The translations under genes were made by a program, and so were the position numbers. DNA of 64,000 nt from Candidatus Methanoperedens sp. (lineage in GTDB: Archaea; Halobacteriota; Methanosarcinia; Methanosarcinales; Methanoperedenaceae): NCBI GenBank assembly GCA_026552975.1, contig JAPMTR010000064.1, forward strand, positions 1 through 64,000, written 5' to 3'. Shown here in pieces: positions 8,168 through 17,936 of this stretch (position 1 is the first letter of the stretch; every line of letters begins with the position of its first letter). The notes below the pieces were generated by a model. The model did no database searches and was not told the DNA's origin. It saw only the letters and a list, made by a program, of their open reading frames with translations.

Positions 8168-9672
8168 TCTGCGATCCTGACGATAGTATTTCTGGTCACA
8201 AGAAGATTAATAGAAGATTGATTTTTATTCTCCCTTACGAGAACTCCAAATATCTCAACGATATCACCATACCCGGCTTCTGATAGCTCCCTGTTATTTT
8301 CACTCATATGATAGACAGGCATGATCGCATAGCAGGGTTCACGCGCCGTGCCATCGCATATCTTGAAAACTAATATCTTTTCGTTTCCCAGATTTTCGGA
8401 CATTACAGAAGCGGCGACGTTAATATGCTTCTCAATATGCATTTTAAGGTTTGAAAGGGCCATAAATTTTCCCTTTGCATGGTAATTGTGTTTAGATATT
8501 CCATCCTTCCTTAATATTACATAAGAGAATTTCATATCAATGTTCATATACCTGTAAGAGTCCGCAGTATCAGCTATCCTCTTCATGAAATCCGGCGCAG
8601 AAATGTCCCCGAGCTCCCTGAAACTCCAGCAATTATTTCCAGTGCAGGTTCTGCCCCACATGAATGAACACGGGCCATAGACATAAAAACCATTCCTGAC
8701 AAGGGTTTGCTGGGTGATCCGGAGAGCCTTAGAATTATCAAGATCTGCTGGCTCAATAATGATCAATGTTGGATCCTTGCTGGATGAGGCTATCCTTTCA
8801 ACTACATTCGCACGTTCGGGCGGCGTGGACTTAAGCTCAGCAAGCACATTTGAAAAAACGATAAGATCGGCATCCTTAGGAATAGGCGCATTTTCGATAG
8901 ATGATCGGACAGGCTCATCCATAATGATATTAGAGCTGATATCTCCGCTTCCAGACAGGTAATTTTTGATAAGTTCCTTATAACATACTATATTTTCCAG
9001 CTCATTCTCAATAGATCCGAACCTGATACTCAACTTGACATCCATGTTATTCCTAGAATAAATGTCCTGGAGTTTCCTGAAAAAATCGATCGTGGAAAGA
9101 GAAATTGTCCCTGGCCCTGAACCAGCATCAATTATCTTCATTTTATTAAAAAGCAAACCGCTTTTGAATAATTCAAATAGAAGGCGCTGGTACTGGCAGA
9201 AATATACGGGAAAATGGTATAGCAGGTAGGAAACGATCCTTATTCTTGGATATACAGATCCCCCCTCTCCTTTCCAGTATTCTTCTTTTTGAGAAACTAT
9301 ATTCTCGCGTATAAGCCGACCCGTGTCACCTGTACTCCAGTTCTTCCCGAAGTTGTGTTCAATATATGAATTCACAAGTTTTTCGATACGCAAAGGCAAT
9401 CCCGGATGCTTTAAGACCTCTTCAAGTTCCTTCACGATTGCTTCGTCTGAAGGAAGTGTTGTTTTCACGATCTTTGAACATTTGTGGTCAGGGCTGCAAT
9501 AGAGATTCAAGTTGAAAAAATTCATTTTCAGTATCTCAAAGAGCTCTTTTTCTTTGTATCCCTTGCTCAGGTACTGGTTCATTTCAGATAATGAAAACTC
9601 AAGGCGTGAGGCAGCTAGGTATTTTGCGAGAGATAATATTTCAGATGTCATAGGCAGGGCGGATAAATTCAT
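8164..9672 (-). CDS. Rsm22/METTL17-like methyltransferase
   Basis: A 502-residue protein with a class I SAM-binding fold: motif I is IIDAGSGPGTISL near residue 180, and DLIVFSNVLAEL follows. After the fold lies a Cys-rich segment CSFMWGRTCTGNNCWSFRE that matches the cysteine motif of the Rsm22/METTL17 family, where it binds an iron-sulfur cluster. A C-terminal OB-like region follows. Family members associate with the small ribosomal subunit; the methylation target here is unknown. An extra pair, CSPDHKC near residue 58, could also bind metal. The gene is convergent with the p27-like gene (4-base overlap) and divergent from the Lon-like gene. Confidence 0.75.
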   Translation of the reverse strand: MNLSALPMTSEILSLAKYLAASRLEFSLSEMNQYLSKGYKEKELFEILKMNFFNLNLYCSPDHKCSKIVKTTLPSDEAIVKELEEVLKHPGLPLRIEKLVNSYIEHNFGKNWSTGDTGRLIRENIVSQKEEYWKGEGGSVYPRIRIVSYLLYHFPVYFCQYQRLLFELFKSGLLFNKMKIIDAGSGPGTISLSTIDFFRKLQDIYSRNNMDVKLSIRFGSIENELENIVCYKELIKNYLSGSGDISSNIIMDEPVRSSIENAPIPKDADLIVFSNVLAELKSTPPERANVVERIASSSKDPTLIIIEPADLDNSKALRITQQTLVRNGFYVYGPCSFMWGRTCTGNNCWSFRELGDISAPDFMKRIADTADSYRYMNIDMKFSYVILRKDGISKHNYHAKGKFMALSNLKMHIEKHINVAASVMSENLGNEKILVFKICDGTAREPCYAIMPVYHMSENNRELSEAGYGDIVEIFGVLVRENKNQSSINLLVTRNTIVRIAD

Positions 9673-9759
9673 TAATTATTGGAAAACTCAAACCAATATA
9701 TGCCAATATAATAGTTTTAAGTATTTAACTAATATATTAGAATATTAAGGTAAAATGAA

Positions 9760-11634
9760 ATGATGAGGAAATTACATTTTTTAATATTGACTTGCATAAT
9801 ACTTTTAGTATTTAATCCTTTTATTGGTGCCAACGCTCTTGAAGATGGTGTTTCTATTCCCCTTGTCGCGGATAAGCTCACAGGGGACGGTGAAGAAGGT
9901 GCCCTCCTTGGAGCCCAGGTGATCGTTGTAAATGGGACAGGCCATGTTTTTGTGGACACGAATCCTTATACACAGGTCGATCTGCAGGGTTCGGCAAGAC
10001 TGGCAGCTATGGTAGCCTCAGATGTGCTTGGAGTAGATGAAAAGACATATGATTTCTATTATATTATCGATATAAGCTCTCCCATCATTGGAGGACCCTC
10101 GGCAGGAGCCGCCCTGACCGTGGCGACAATCGCAGCCATAAATAAATGGACATTAAAACCAAATGTTGTTATGACGGGAATGATAAATCCTGACGAATCC
10201 ATAGGACCGGTGGGTGGCATCCCTTACAAACTTGAGGCAGCAGCTTCGAAAAATTACACCCTTTTCCTGGTTCCAGAAGGCCAGACCACAGTAACCATAA
10301 CAAAATCCACATCATATTCAAAAGGTACCCAAATAATAATTGGGGACAGTGAGGAAGAGGTAGATGTTGTTGAACTCGGCAAAAAACTAAATGTGACGGT
10401 CAAGGAAGTAAGTACGATACAGGATGCGATCCTGGCATTTACAGATCATGAGATAACAAAACCAAAATATAAAGGTACGATCCTGACCACTCAATACATG
10501 GATCTGCTGAAACCACTTGCAAAGAATCTTAAAGATGAATCCGGGAACATGTATAAAGAATTGATCTCATCAGGGTCAAAAATGCAATTAACAGATCCTG
10601 CAAAGGAGATCCTGGACAGGGCAGATAAGATGTATGAGGACAAAAAATATTATGCTGCTACATCCTTATATTTCAATTCAATGTACACGATGCGCTTTGC
10701 GCAGTGGAAAGAAGGATATGATAAATCTTCAAACAAAGAACAATATCTTACTGAAATCGCAAATAGAGTTGAAAAGCAGATAAACGCATCTGAGAGTGAC
10801 CTTTCGAATTTTACCATGCATGGGATAACAGATGTTGAGGCCACGGGAGCAGCAGAGTCAAGGATAACAGTAGCAAGAATGAGGCTTGATGAAGCGAAGA
10901 AAAATAATAATACGGACGAAAAGATCTCAGGAATGGCATTTGCGAATGAAAGGGCAAGAACAGCTCAATGGTGGCTCATACTATCAACTCCCAGCGGTAA
11001 AGTCGTACCTGAAAAGATCCTGAAAGACCGGGCAGGATGGTACCTGAGCCAGGCTCAATCAATCAATACTTACATGATAACATTGATCACAGAGAGCGGT
11101 TCCCATCCAGAGATTATGGGGGGCGCAGCAGATGACATTGCCAGCGCCCAGAAGGAAATGGAACGCGGTTATTATGTCGGCTCGATATTTGATTCCCTGC
11201 AGGCGACTACAAAAGACAGCACAGCAATAGGATTAATGGGGCAGATCGAACCTCAAAAGAAGGTGGATCAGAGTTATGAAGCTGCAAAAGGGGCGATAAA
11301 CGAAGCCCGTCTTGCAGGAATAGAACCAACGCTCGCAGTGAGCGCATTCGAGTACGGGGAAACAATGACAAATCCCTATGATAAAATATCCCAGTATTCC
11401 TACGCAAAAATGATCGCCAAGACCTCAATAGTACTCAATTCCCATTCCATACCTTCAAATGAAACAGCGGTCAAGCCGGTCATTACTCCTTACGTTTCTG
11501 AACCCTTTAATGAATTAATACCTACTCCTGCGGCGACGACAAAGAGATCAAGGACAAAAATAGAAGTGCCAGGTTTTGAGGGCATAGCTGCGATCGCAAT
11601 TTTGCTGGTTGTTAGAAGGATAAGGAAGAAATAA
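9760..11634 (+). CDS. Secreted S16 (Lon-type) protease domain protein with PGF-CTERM anchor
   Basis: A signal peptide (residues 1-26) precedes a stand-alone Lon-type proteolytic domain without an ATPase. The catalytic serine is S114 in GGPSAGAALT and the lysine K157 in GPVGGIPYKLEAA. A long, mostly helical region (about 230-590) follows. The C-terminus has PGF at about 604-606, a hydrophobic stretch and a basic end (RRIRKK): a PGF-CTERM signal, processed by archaeosortase A in other archaea to attach proteins to the membrane lipid. The likely site of action is the outer face of the membrane. AAGGT precedes the ATG; a second ATG is the next codon. Confidence 0.87.
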   Translation: MMRKLHFLILTCIILLVFNPFIGANALEDGVSIPLVADKLTGDGEEGALLGAQVIVVNGTGHVFVDTNPYTQVDLQGSARLAAMVASDVLGVDEKTYDFYYIIDISSPIIGGPSAGAALTVATIAAINKWTLKPNVVMTGMINPDESIGPVGGIPYKLEAAASKNYTLFLVPEGQTTVTITKSTSYSKGTQIIIGDSEEEVDVVELGKKLNVTVKEVSTIQDAILAFTDHEITKPKYKGTILTTQYMDLLKPLAKNLKDESGNMYKELISSGSKMQLTDPAKEILDRADKMYEDKKYYAATSLYFNSMYTMRFAQWKEGYDKSSNKEQYLTEIANRVEKQINASESDLSNFTMHGITDVEATGAAESRITVARMRLDEAKKNNNTDEKISGMAFANERARTAQWWLILSTPSGKVVPEKILKDRAGWYLSQAQSINTYMITLITESGSHPEIMGGAADDIASAQKEMERGYYVGSIFDSLQATTKDSTAIGLMGQIEPQKKVDQSYEAAKGAINEARLAGIEPTLAVSAFEYGETMTNPYDKISQYSYAKMIAKTSIVLNSHSIPSNETAVKPVITPYVSEPFNELIPTPAATTKRSRTKIEVPGFEGIAAIAILLVVRRIRKK

Positions 11635-11663
11635 TGATTTCAGAAAGTTAAGGAGATAAATAA

Positions 11664-12095
11664 ATGACAAATGAAGATGATAAAGAAATATTCTATTTCA
11701 ATTACACAAGCACTATCGCTCACGAATTAAAAAAAATCTTTCCGGATGATCTTGTCTCGGTAGTTGTTTTTGGCAGCGCAGCAAGAGGAGAAGCTAGAAT
11801 GAACGACAATATTGATGTTCTGATAGTGGTTGAGAAATTTGAAAAGGTTGGTCGGGAAAAAGTTATTGATTCTATTGAGGATAATCTAAAGATGTCAGAA
11901 GAATATTTTGATCTTGTAGAAAATGACCTTTCTACCAATATAAATCCATTGTGTCTTACGCAATCTGAAATTGAAAAGAATCCTTCTCTGATTAAGGATG
12001 TTATCCCGGATGGATTTATGATTTATGATACCGATGATTTTATGGAAGATAATTTGAGACCACCGAGAAAGAAACGTAAGAAGAGTAAGAAATGA
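11664..12095 (+). CDS. Nucleotidyltransferase-fold (MNT-like) protein, active site altered
   Basis: A 143-residue protein of the minimal nucleotidyltransferase superfamily, shown by GSAARGEARMNDNIDVLIV near residues 37-55. In active members the motif ends DxD; here the first Asp is Asn (NID), so metal-dependent nucleotidyl transfer may be weak or lost. The C-terminus is very basic (RKKRKKSKK), suggesting nucleic-acid or ribosome contact. It follows the Lon-like gene by 29 bases and precedes the SEC-C gene by 18 bases, so the three may form an operon. It could be an MntA-like antitoxin relative, but no HEPN partner is adjacent. Confidence 0.7.
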   Translation: MTNEDDKEIFYFNYTSTIAHELKKIFPDDLVSVVVFGSAARGEARMNDNIDVLIVVEKFEKVGREKVIDSIEDNLKMSEEYFDLVENDLSTNINPLCLTQSEIEKNPSLIKDVIPDGFMIYDTDDFMEDNLRPPRKKRKKSKK

Positions 12096-12113
12096 ATTAT
12101 TGAAGGAGTAAGA

Positions 12114-12755
12114 ATGGTAGAAAAATATTCCGATGATGAACTGAAAAAAACACTTGATAAGACTTACGAATGGGGTAAAGCTTTCAGTGAAAGCAAGTAT
12201 TTTCAAGATTTAACAGAAGAACAACAGCATGAGTCTGAATTCATAGTCCAGACTTTTACCGAATATATGTATTCTTATAATCTATTGATCCCTGAAGAAT
12301 GGGATGAAAGGGGACTGGAAGAATGTTGTCTTGATACACTGCCAAGAAAGATCACCGCAGATGAGTCGTATTACAAGTCAATTGCCCCTGTCCTTTCTTC
12401 TTTCTTCAGTTTTTTAGAAAAAAAGGAACTATTGAGAAATGCATCGAAGCTTGCGAAAAAAGTTAAAAAAATCGACAAACAAATCGTAAAGAATTCATCT
12501 GACTCCAGCAGTTGGGGAATGGCAAAAACGATGTTCATGAATGCAAAGAAAGCCGGTGTCGATATAGAAAATGAAGATGAATTAAAAAAATTCATGTATC
12601 TTTTTAACCAGCAACAACTTGCGAATAAAAAAAAAGCTGATACAATTATTTCTTTGCCTGCCTCTAATCTCAAGAAAGAGAAGATTGGAAGAAATGATCA
12701 ATGTCCATGCGGCAGTGGAAAGAAATACAAGAAATGCTGTGGGAGAAATGAGTAG
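12114..12755 (+). CDS. SEC-C motif zinc-binding protein of unknown function
   Basis: A 213-residue helical, charged protein. Its last 22 residues form a classic SEC-C zinc motif ([19 protein letters not shown]) with the CxC...CC ligands. SEC-C tails occur on SecA and on many uncharacterised proteins, where they mediate protein or ribosome binding. The N-terminal 190 residues match nothing I recognise. GAAGGAGT lies a few bases before the ATG. Its position 18 bases after the altered nucleotidyltransferase suggests the two act together. Confidence 0.7.
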   Translation: MVEKYSDDELKKTLDKTYEWGKAFSESKYFQDLTEEQQHESEFIVQTFTEYMYSYNLLIPEEWDERGLEECCLDTLPRKITADESYYKSIAPVLSSFFSFLEKKELLRNASKLAKKVKKIDKQIVKNSSDSSSWGMAKTMFMNAKKAGVDIENEDELKKFMYLFNQQQLANKKKADTIISLPASNLKKEKIGRNDQCPCGSGKKYKKCCGRNE

Positions 12756-12849
12756 CTTATGAAATAAGTAAGGCGACTGGGGTAATTTCGTGAACTTTTT
12801 GCCACAGAATCATAGCTTTTATTTGGTAGAAAGTAGAAAGTAGATAAAT

Positions 12850-13113
12850 ATGGCTGAGAACATAGGTGTTAAAATAAGTTCAGATACGAAAATCATTCTT
12901 GATACGATGTATCAACAATTACGCAGCAGCGGGATTAAAATTACAGAAAAAAAGATCCTTGACATTCTCATCACCAATACAGATGTGACAACTATAAAAA
13001 AATATTTGAAAAAAGAAGATAATACCGCCCTCCAGATGTTGAAAAAACCTGGACATTGGGGAGTTGCAGATTCTTCTGAAGATATAGATCGTTATCTTTA
13101 TGGAAATCCATGA
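12850..13113 (+). CDS. Putative antitoxin of a VapBC-like pair
   Basis: An 87-residue protein directly upstream of, and overlapping by four bases (ATGA), a PIN-domain toxin gene. The N-terminal 50 residues (KISSDTKIILDTMYQQLRSSG) resemble a ribbon-helix-helix or short helical DNA-binding segment. The C-terminal tail (GHWGVADSSEDIDRYLYGNP) is the kind of segment that plugs a PIN active site. The antitoxin assignment rests mainly on gene order and overlap. Short direct repeats (GTAGAAA) just before the start may be operator or leader sequence. Confidence 0.6.
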   Translation: MAENIGVKISSDTKIILDTMYQQLRSSGIKITEKKILDILITNTDVTTIKKYLKKEDNTALQMLKKPGHWGVADSSEDIDRYLYGNP

Positions 13114-13514
13114 GCCTTCTTATTGATACTTCTGCGCTTGTCTCTGCCAGAAATGCTGATGATACAAACCATAATAAAGCGCTTGATGTCATGATAAGGG
13201 CATTAAAAGGTGAATTTGGCAAATTGTATGTCAGCGATTATATTTTCGATGAGGCAGTAACTATAGCTTATATCAGGACTGGTAATAAAAAGTTTGCGAA
13301 TGATATAGGCAGGTTCGCAAGAACTAAACCTATCGTATTTCGTTTCATTGAGCCGATCGATTTTGAAAAGGCATGGGAAATTTATCTTCAATTTCAAGAC
13401 AAGAATTTTAGTTTCACGGATTGTACGAATATTGCACTTATGGAAAGGCATGGTATTGATACGCTTTTCACTTATGATTCAGAATTTAATGGGATCGTAA
13501 GCTTAATAGGCTAA
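13110..13514 (+). CDS. vapC: PIN-domain ribonuclease, VapC-like toxin
   Basis: A 134-residue PIN-domain protein. The first acidic residue is in LLIDTSALVSARN (D6), a conserved Glu lies in SDYIFDEAVTIAY, and the last acidic cluster is FSFTDCTNIALMERHGIDTLFTYDSEF. The set agrees with a metal-dependent PIN nuclease. VapC toxins cut tRNA or rRNA and are neutralised by the partner encoded just upstream; the ATGA overlap indicates coupled translation. The target here is unknown. Confidence 0.82.
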   Translation: MSLLIDTSALVSARNADDTNHNKALDVMIRALKGEFGKLYVSDYIFDEAVTIAYIRTGNKKFANDIGRFARTKPIVFRFIEPIDFEKAWEIYLQFQDKNFSFTDCTNIALMERHGIDTLFTYDSEFNGIVSLIG

Positions 13515-13603
13515 TATTATCGATTACGGATATTATTTACTCACTTTTTTTTCACTCAAAATACTGCGCCTCTGTCCTTCTCTTCTTTTCCGCATCTTGA
13601 TGG

Positions 13604-16600
13604 TCACATAAAATCCGCCAGCCCCATCTGCTTCACCTTATCGCTCTGAAACAGAGATCTCATCTCGATCTCAAGCAACTCAAGCCTCTGCTTTGTATAA
13701 GGTCGCACATGATACTCATCCGCGATCCGAAGGGAGGTCTCAAGATACTTCCTCACAGAGCCCTCATGCACCGTAAGCACGATATTCCCCCCGCATTTCG
13801 GACATGACCCACGAAGAGGCGGGCGCCTGTACTTGGCACCGCATTTAGTGCACCGCACCTTCTGTTTTGAAAATGAGCGAAGGTTCCCGACAAGGTCGGG
13901 AAGGAAATGTGAATTTATGACCCTCTCAGCTACATCCTCCGGGTCAACAGCTTTTATTTTACGGGCAAGCCCAAGCTGTGCTTCCATTTTTTCGATCATT
14001 GTCCCCAGGGTCTTGTAGGCGCTGTTCCTGGGGCCTGCCGCGATATTGGTTGTATCATGCGTAAAGCCAAAACCCTCATACTGCGCCGGTGTTCCAAGCC
14101 TTCCACTTACCATATCCATGATCTTGACAAGGTCTTTGGGATTCGTATATGCCAGGGTCGCTTCATAAAATTCAAGCGGATACTGGAACCTGACATCCAC
14201 GTTATGCGCTTCCTTATCAACTTCATTCGGATCGATGCGCGATGTCAGAACAAGCGGTGCGTCCATCTGCCCGCCGCGCCTGTCGGGAAGATATGAACGT
14301 GAGAAGTTGAGGAGCCCGTCCATCAGCAGCATAACGCAGTCTTCGTCACCATCGCAGTTCCTTCGTTTTGCAGCATGGAAAAATGGATGTGCATAGCCCA
14401 CAGATGCATTTGTGAATCCCACAAGGCGCCCCAGCACTCCTGCCGATGTATGCGGAGCAAGCCCAATAACCAGTTCTCCGATAAGATCATTTATCTTTTC
14501 CAGATGATAATAGGATTCGACTTTATAATATTTGACCAGGAGATCATCAATGAACCGGGCGGTCTTGAGCAGATATTCGCCACAATCCTTTGAGACAACG
14601 ATATCCTGCACTTTAAGTTCAAGGATCTGGTTCTCATCGACCAGGGGATTTCCATAAGTGTCATTGACATAACCAAGTTCTTTAAGTTTAGAAACTGTAA
14701 CGCCGATCTCCTTTGGTTTTATGTGGGTAAGCGGCATATCCGACAGGTCATACCTGACAGTTCCGTCCTTGAACATCACTATGTCATGTTTAGCTCGAAG
14801 CGCCCCCTTTTCAAGCGGTTCAGGCGTCTTGTTCTTTGACATAAGTCCAAGCACGCATTTTATTTCAAGAGTGTCTCTCTCCCCAATGTTATTGAGAGCG
14901 AGGGCAACCTCGGATTTAAAATCAATATCCATTTCAGTGACACAGTTTGTCACTTTATTGCATTTCGGACATACGGGTTTGTTGACCTCTATTCCACATG
15001 ATTCACATTTCAAAAGCGGTAGAGTGAATTTTCCGCATGAGCACCTGTTCTTGAATGTCCGTATCTTGCAGAAAGAACATATACGCTCTCCGATCTCTAC
15101 TTTTATCGTGCCAACTTTTCCTTTCTGGATGGTCAAACCCGTCCTTAGATCGTTGTTTCTTCCATTCCCATCATCTTCCTCGACGTATTCCTTTGCATTC
15201 TGGAGCGACCTTCGCTTTCCGCCTGCATCCCCGATCGGAAAAAGCACATGCGGAGCGGGTTTCATTTCGCGTTTATCGGATTTTTCTGGCCGCCCCATCC
15301 TTGCCCCAATTCTTATGGGGGCGCGGGCATGGATGGTCATTCCGCTCACTTTCAAGAGCGTATCCATGATATTTGCTTCTGGAGTAGACCATGTTTTTTT
15401 GAGGGTTTTATCGATCCCAAGACACGTCATCAGAGGAAGCGGTTCTTCAATGATTATCTGTTTCTCGCGCACAATATGGGGAACGAGAAGCACTTCGAGA
15501 ATATCTTTTACCTTCTCATCCACCGGGAATGATAATTTTTCCGCATATTTCCCGTTTTTCTGGACATAATCGGCGAGAAGTGAATAATCATCAGTTGAAA
15601 TATCATGCCACAGGTATGTGTATTTCGGATGCAGTGGCACATTGTATTTCCGGGATAGAGCTAGCGCCTTTTCCTGGTCAGGATCTTTGAGGTCACTTTG
15701 CTCTTTTAGCTCTTTTATTGAGGTTTTTGCCGCAAGTTCCTGTATCCACCATTCATAGCAATATGACGAAGGCACAAGAGGGTGGTTATTCTCAAGAAAA
15801 TCCCCAAAATTGATCAAGATCTCCCCGATATCAAGGATCTTCTGGACAGATGGCCTCAATTTCAAAGCTTCTGCCTCAGTATCGATCCTTAAAACATCCC
15901 CATTGAACAGGCGAACCGTCGGTCCTTCCAGTGTATCAACAGGCCCCATAGCTGCTGCTTTTCCGGGTCGTTCTACTTTTAGCTGGGTTCCTGCTGCGAT
16001 GAAATCATCCATCATTACCATTGTGGCGGGGCTTGTCCCGGCAGCGGCAAAACTCGTATTCCTGCCCCTGCCGTATCTGAGCCGAAAGCCTCCAGGCCGT
16101 GAAGGATATGAAAACACAGGCCGACCTGCGATCAAGTCCTGGAGATATTTGTCCTTTGGTTTTAATTGTGAGGATGGATCATCGCTTTTGACCGTGACCA
16201 CGAATTTTTCAAGCCAGTCCCATCCTTCAAGTTTAAGCTTATCTACATGCTTTTTCACTTTTGGCGCTTTGAGGGCGATCCCTTCAGCAATAACAAGCGC
16301 CATGCCGCCGCGTATCCTGTTCGTTTCGATCCGTGCAAGGTCTCGCCGTCCTTCAACTTCAGCTTCCTCTGTTGGTTCACCGTCTATGCATATCGGGCAG
16401 TTCCTGACGATGAGGCGGATCTCATCATCTGAGGGAAGATACTGCAAATTCGCAACGCGCCTGTAGGCTGTGATCTCTTCCACGTACCGCTCAACTTCTT
16501 CTGGTCGCGGCACAAATCTTGCGATACCAAGGTTTGCACGTACATAATCTGCAGCAAGAACGGACAGTGCCTGTGCAGTGCCGCCCGCGCTTCGTATCGG

Positions 16601-17035
16601 GCCTGCATAATAGATCCTGATATAATCGGTGCCATCATCGTTTTTAGCAAGATCTATCTTGGCGATACCCTCTATCGGAGCAGCAACTACTCCTTCTGTG
16701 AGGACTGCCATTGCAACTCTAACAGCGGCTTCGATGGCATCTTTGTTAGAATCAAATTGTTGTATCTCTCCTTTTGCCACACAGATCGCTACCTGGAGGG
16801 CGGCTTCTTCACGCGACATGGTGGTTTCAAGTTCCCTGAGCTTCTTTGCCACGCCTTCGATGTTAAGAAGCTTCTCGACCCTGTCAGCAAGGTCTTTTGC
16901 TATCGGTATCTCACTCGATGGTGTGGGGTCGGCGCCGTTTGCGCGGGCGCGGTTGGCTAACTCAATGGCGTTGTTAAGTTCCTGTTCGAGGGTGTTGAAA
17001 TAGGCGAGCATCGTCTCGCTGGCTGCGAATTTCAT
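13604..17035 (-). CDS. polC: DNA polymerase D large subunit DP2
   Basis: Catalytic subunit of the archaeal replicative polymerase PolD, which works with the DP1 exonuclease subunit (not in this window). The active-site motif NCDGDED lies near residue 892, followed by [23 protein letters not shown] multi-cysteine zinc region spans about 650-700, and a second, CTKC...CPKC, lies near 1058-1080. The C-terminus KQMGLADFM fits a PCNA-interacting box (QxxLxxF). At 1143 residues with no interruption, there is no intein. The start is ATG at 17035. Confidence 0.97.
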   Translation of the reverse strand: MKFAASETMLAYFNTLEQELNNAIELANRARANGADPTPSSEIPIAKDLADRVEKLLNIEGVAKKLRELETTMSREEAALQVAICVAKGEIQQFDSNKDAIEAAVRVAMAVLTEGVVAAPIEGIAKIDLAKNDDGTDYIRIYYAGPIRSAGGTAQALSVLAADYVRANLGIARFVPRPEEVERYVEEITAYRRVANLQYLPSDDEIRLIVRNCPICIDGEPTEEAEVEGRRDLARIETNRIRGGMALVIAEGIALKAPKVKKHVDKLKLEGWDWLEKFVVTVKSDDPSSQLKPKDKYLQDLIAGRPVFSYPSRPGGFRLRYGRGRNTSFAAAGTSPATMVMMDDFIAAGTQLKVERPGKAAAMGPVDTLEGPTVRLFNGDVLRIDTEAEALKLRPSVQKILDIGEILINFGDFLENNHPLVPSSYCYEWWIQELAAKTSIKELKEQSDLKDPDQEKALALSRKYNVPLHPKYTYLWHDISTDDYSLLADYVQKNGKYAEKLSFPVDEKVKDILEVLLVPHIVREKQIIIEEPLPLMTCLGIDKTLKKTWSTPEANIMDTLLKVSGMTIHARAPIRIGARMGRPEKSDKREMKPAPHVLFPIGDAGGKRRSLQNAKEYVEEDDGNGRNNDLRTGLTIQKGKVGTIKVEIGERICSFCKIRTFKNRCSCGKFTLPLLKCESCGIEVNKPVCPKCNKVTNCVTEMDIDFKSEVALALNNIGERDTLEIKCVLGLMSKNKTPEPLEKGALRAKHDIVMFKDGTVRYDLSDMPLTHIKPKEIGVTVSKLKELGYVNDTYGNPLVDENQILELKVQDIVVSKDCGEYLLKTARFIDDLLVKYYKVESYYHLEKINDLIGELVIGLAPHTSAGVLGRLVGFTNASVGYAHPFFHAAKRRNCDGDEDCVMLLMDGLLNFSRSYLPDRRGGQMDAPLVLTSRIDPNEVDKEAHNVDVRFQYPLEFYEATLAYTNPKDLVKIMDMVSGRLGTPAQYEGFGFTHDTTNIAAGPRNSAYKTLGTMIEKMEAQLGLARKIKAVDPEDVAERVINSHFLPDLVGNLRSFSKQKVRCTKCGAKYRRPPLRGSCPKCGGNIVLTVHEGSVRKYLETSLRIADEYHVRPYTKQRLELLEIEMRSLFQSDKVKQMGLADFM

Positions 17036-17127
17036 GTGTTGGGGGTGCTCCGGTTGTATTGGATCGGGAAAAATGTGTCTTCTTTAAGGATAGTGTCTGT
17101 TAACTTGTTGGTGTTTTTTAGATTTCT

Positions 17128-17193
17128 CACCGCAAAGAATAACTCATCTGTGTTCAGATTAACAAATCTGCGTTCATCTGCGTTCATCTGCGG
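17128..17193 (+). repeat. Tandem CATCTGCGTT repeats
   Basis: Short units related to CATCTGCGTT, including two perfect copies at about 17166-17186, followed by ATCTGCGGTTT. They resemble the CGCAGATAAACGCAGAT units at 17421-17445 in opposite orientation, so both belong to one modular repeat family. No plausible protein is encoded; the long minus-strand reading frame is a by-product of the repeat. Confidence 0.6.
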
Positions 17194-17267
17194 TTTGTTT
17201 TTTCGGTTTCTATTGTTAAATGAAATGGATATTGACCGCGGATGGACACAGAATACGGGTGGGATGC

Positions 17268-17532
17268 AATAGAACACGGATTGCGCGGATGACGCGGATG
17301 CGAACGGATACGGGTTAATCCGCGGAATTCTTATTCCTCTTTTGAATTCATTAATTTTAGAAAATAGTTTAATATGAATTCCCCCGGCTCTTTCGCTCAA
17401 TGAAACGAATATTAGTTGGAGATAAACGCAGATAAACGCAGATGGAATACGATGGAACACGGATTGCACGGATGCATAAGTATCCGTGAATATCCGCGCA
17501 ATCCGCGTCATCCGCGTCATCCGTGTTCTATT
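17268..17532. repeat. Modular inverted-repeat element (MITE-like or REP-like), 265 bp
   Basis: The left end AATAGAACACGGAT (17268-17281) is exactly inverted at the right end (ATCCGTGTTCTATT, 17519-17532). Each end continues with shuffled copies of GCGCGGAT, GACGCGGAT and TGCACGGAT. An inner pair (17455-17473 with 17510-17528) can also fold into a hairpin. There is no transposase and no credible ORF. A related element with end AATAGAACGCGGAT is at 56981. The 538-base gap between polC and hepT (17036-17573) contains only this and the tandem repeats just described. Confidence 0.6.
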
Positions 17533-17573
17533 CAAACTTATTATTTCCATGGATTTCCTGAAAACTACAATTC

Positions 17574-17936
17574 TTAGCATCTTCCTTTATTGGACATCTT
17601 TTTTTCCAATATACGTTTGATCTCATCTTTTAACAACGGAAGATCATCTTTCAATATATACCAGACGATTTCCAGATTGACGCCAAAATAATGATGTATG
17701 AGCTTATCTCTTATGCCAGCCAGATCCTTCCATGGAATATCCGGATACTTTTCTTTAAAATCATCTGTTATGTTTTTTGCTGCTTCACCGATTATTTCAA
17801 AATTACGAATAACGGCATCTTGAGTCTTAAGATCTTCCAGAAATCCCCCATATTCCTTATCCTGGGAATATATTTCTAATCTCCGGGTAGCTTCGAAAAT
17901 ATCTTCCACTAATTCATCATTTCCTCTTTTAGACAT
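17574..17936 (-). CDS. hepT: HepT-like HEPN ribonuclease toxin (DUF86)
   Basis: A 120-residue HEPN-domain protein of the DUF86/HepT family. The RNase motif R-x4-H-x-Y is complete: R76, H81 and Y83 (RDKLIHHYF). In characterised pairs the Tyr is AMPylated by the MntA antitoxin, which shuts off the RNase. The gene overlaps mntA by eight bases on the same strand and is the last gene of the Wadjet operon. Its stop codon is about 40 bases from the inverted-repeat element. Confidence 0.9.
   Translation of the reverse strand: MSKRGNDELVEDIFEATRRLEIYSQDKEYGGFLEDLKTQDAVIRNFEIIGEAAKNITDDFKEKYPDIPWKDLAGIRDKLIHHYFGVNLEIVWYILKDDLPLLKDEIKRILEKKMSNKGRC

Noticed and set aside
14721-15569. 282-codon plus-strand frame inside polC
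   Set aside because: Antisense shadow of the well-supported DP2 gene; sequence is Ser/Phe-rich with no protein family features.
17160-17193. CATCTGCGTT tandem units considered as a CRISPR array
   Set aside because: Repeats are directly adjacent with no spacers, and no cas genes are in the window.
17032-17580. 182-codon minus-strand reading frame over the repeat region
   Set aside because: It is the translation of shuffled short repeats (TRMTRMTRI pattern), has no start signal, and overlaps both inverted ends of the element.
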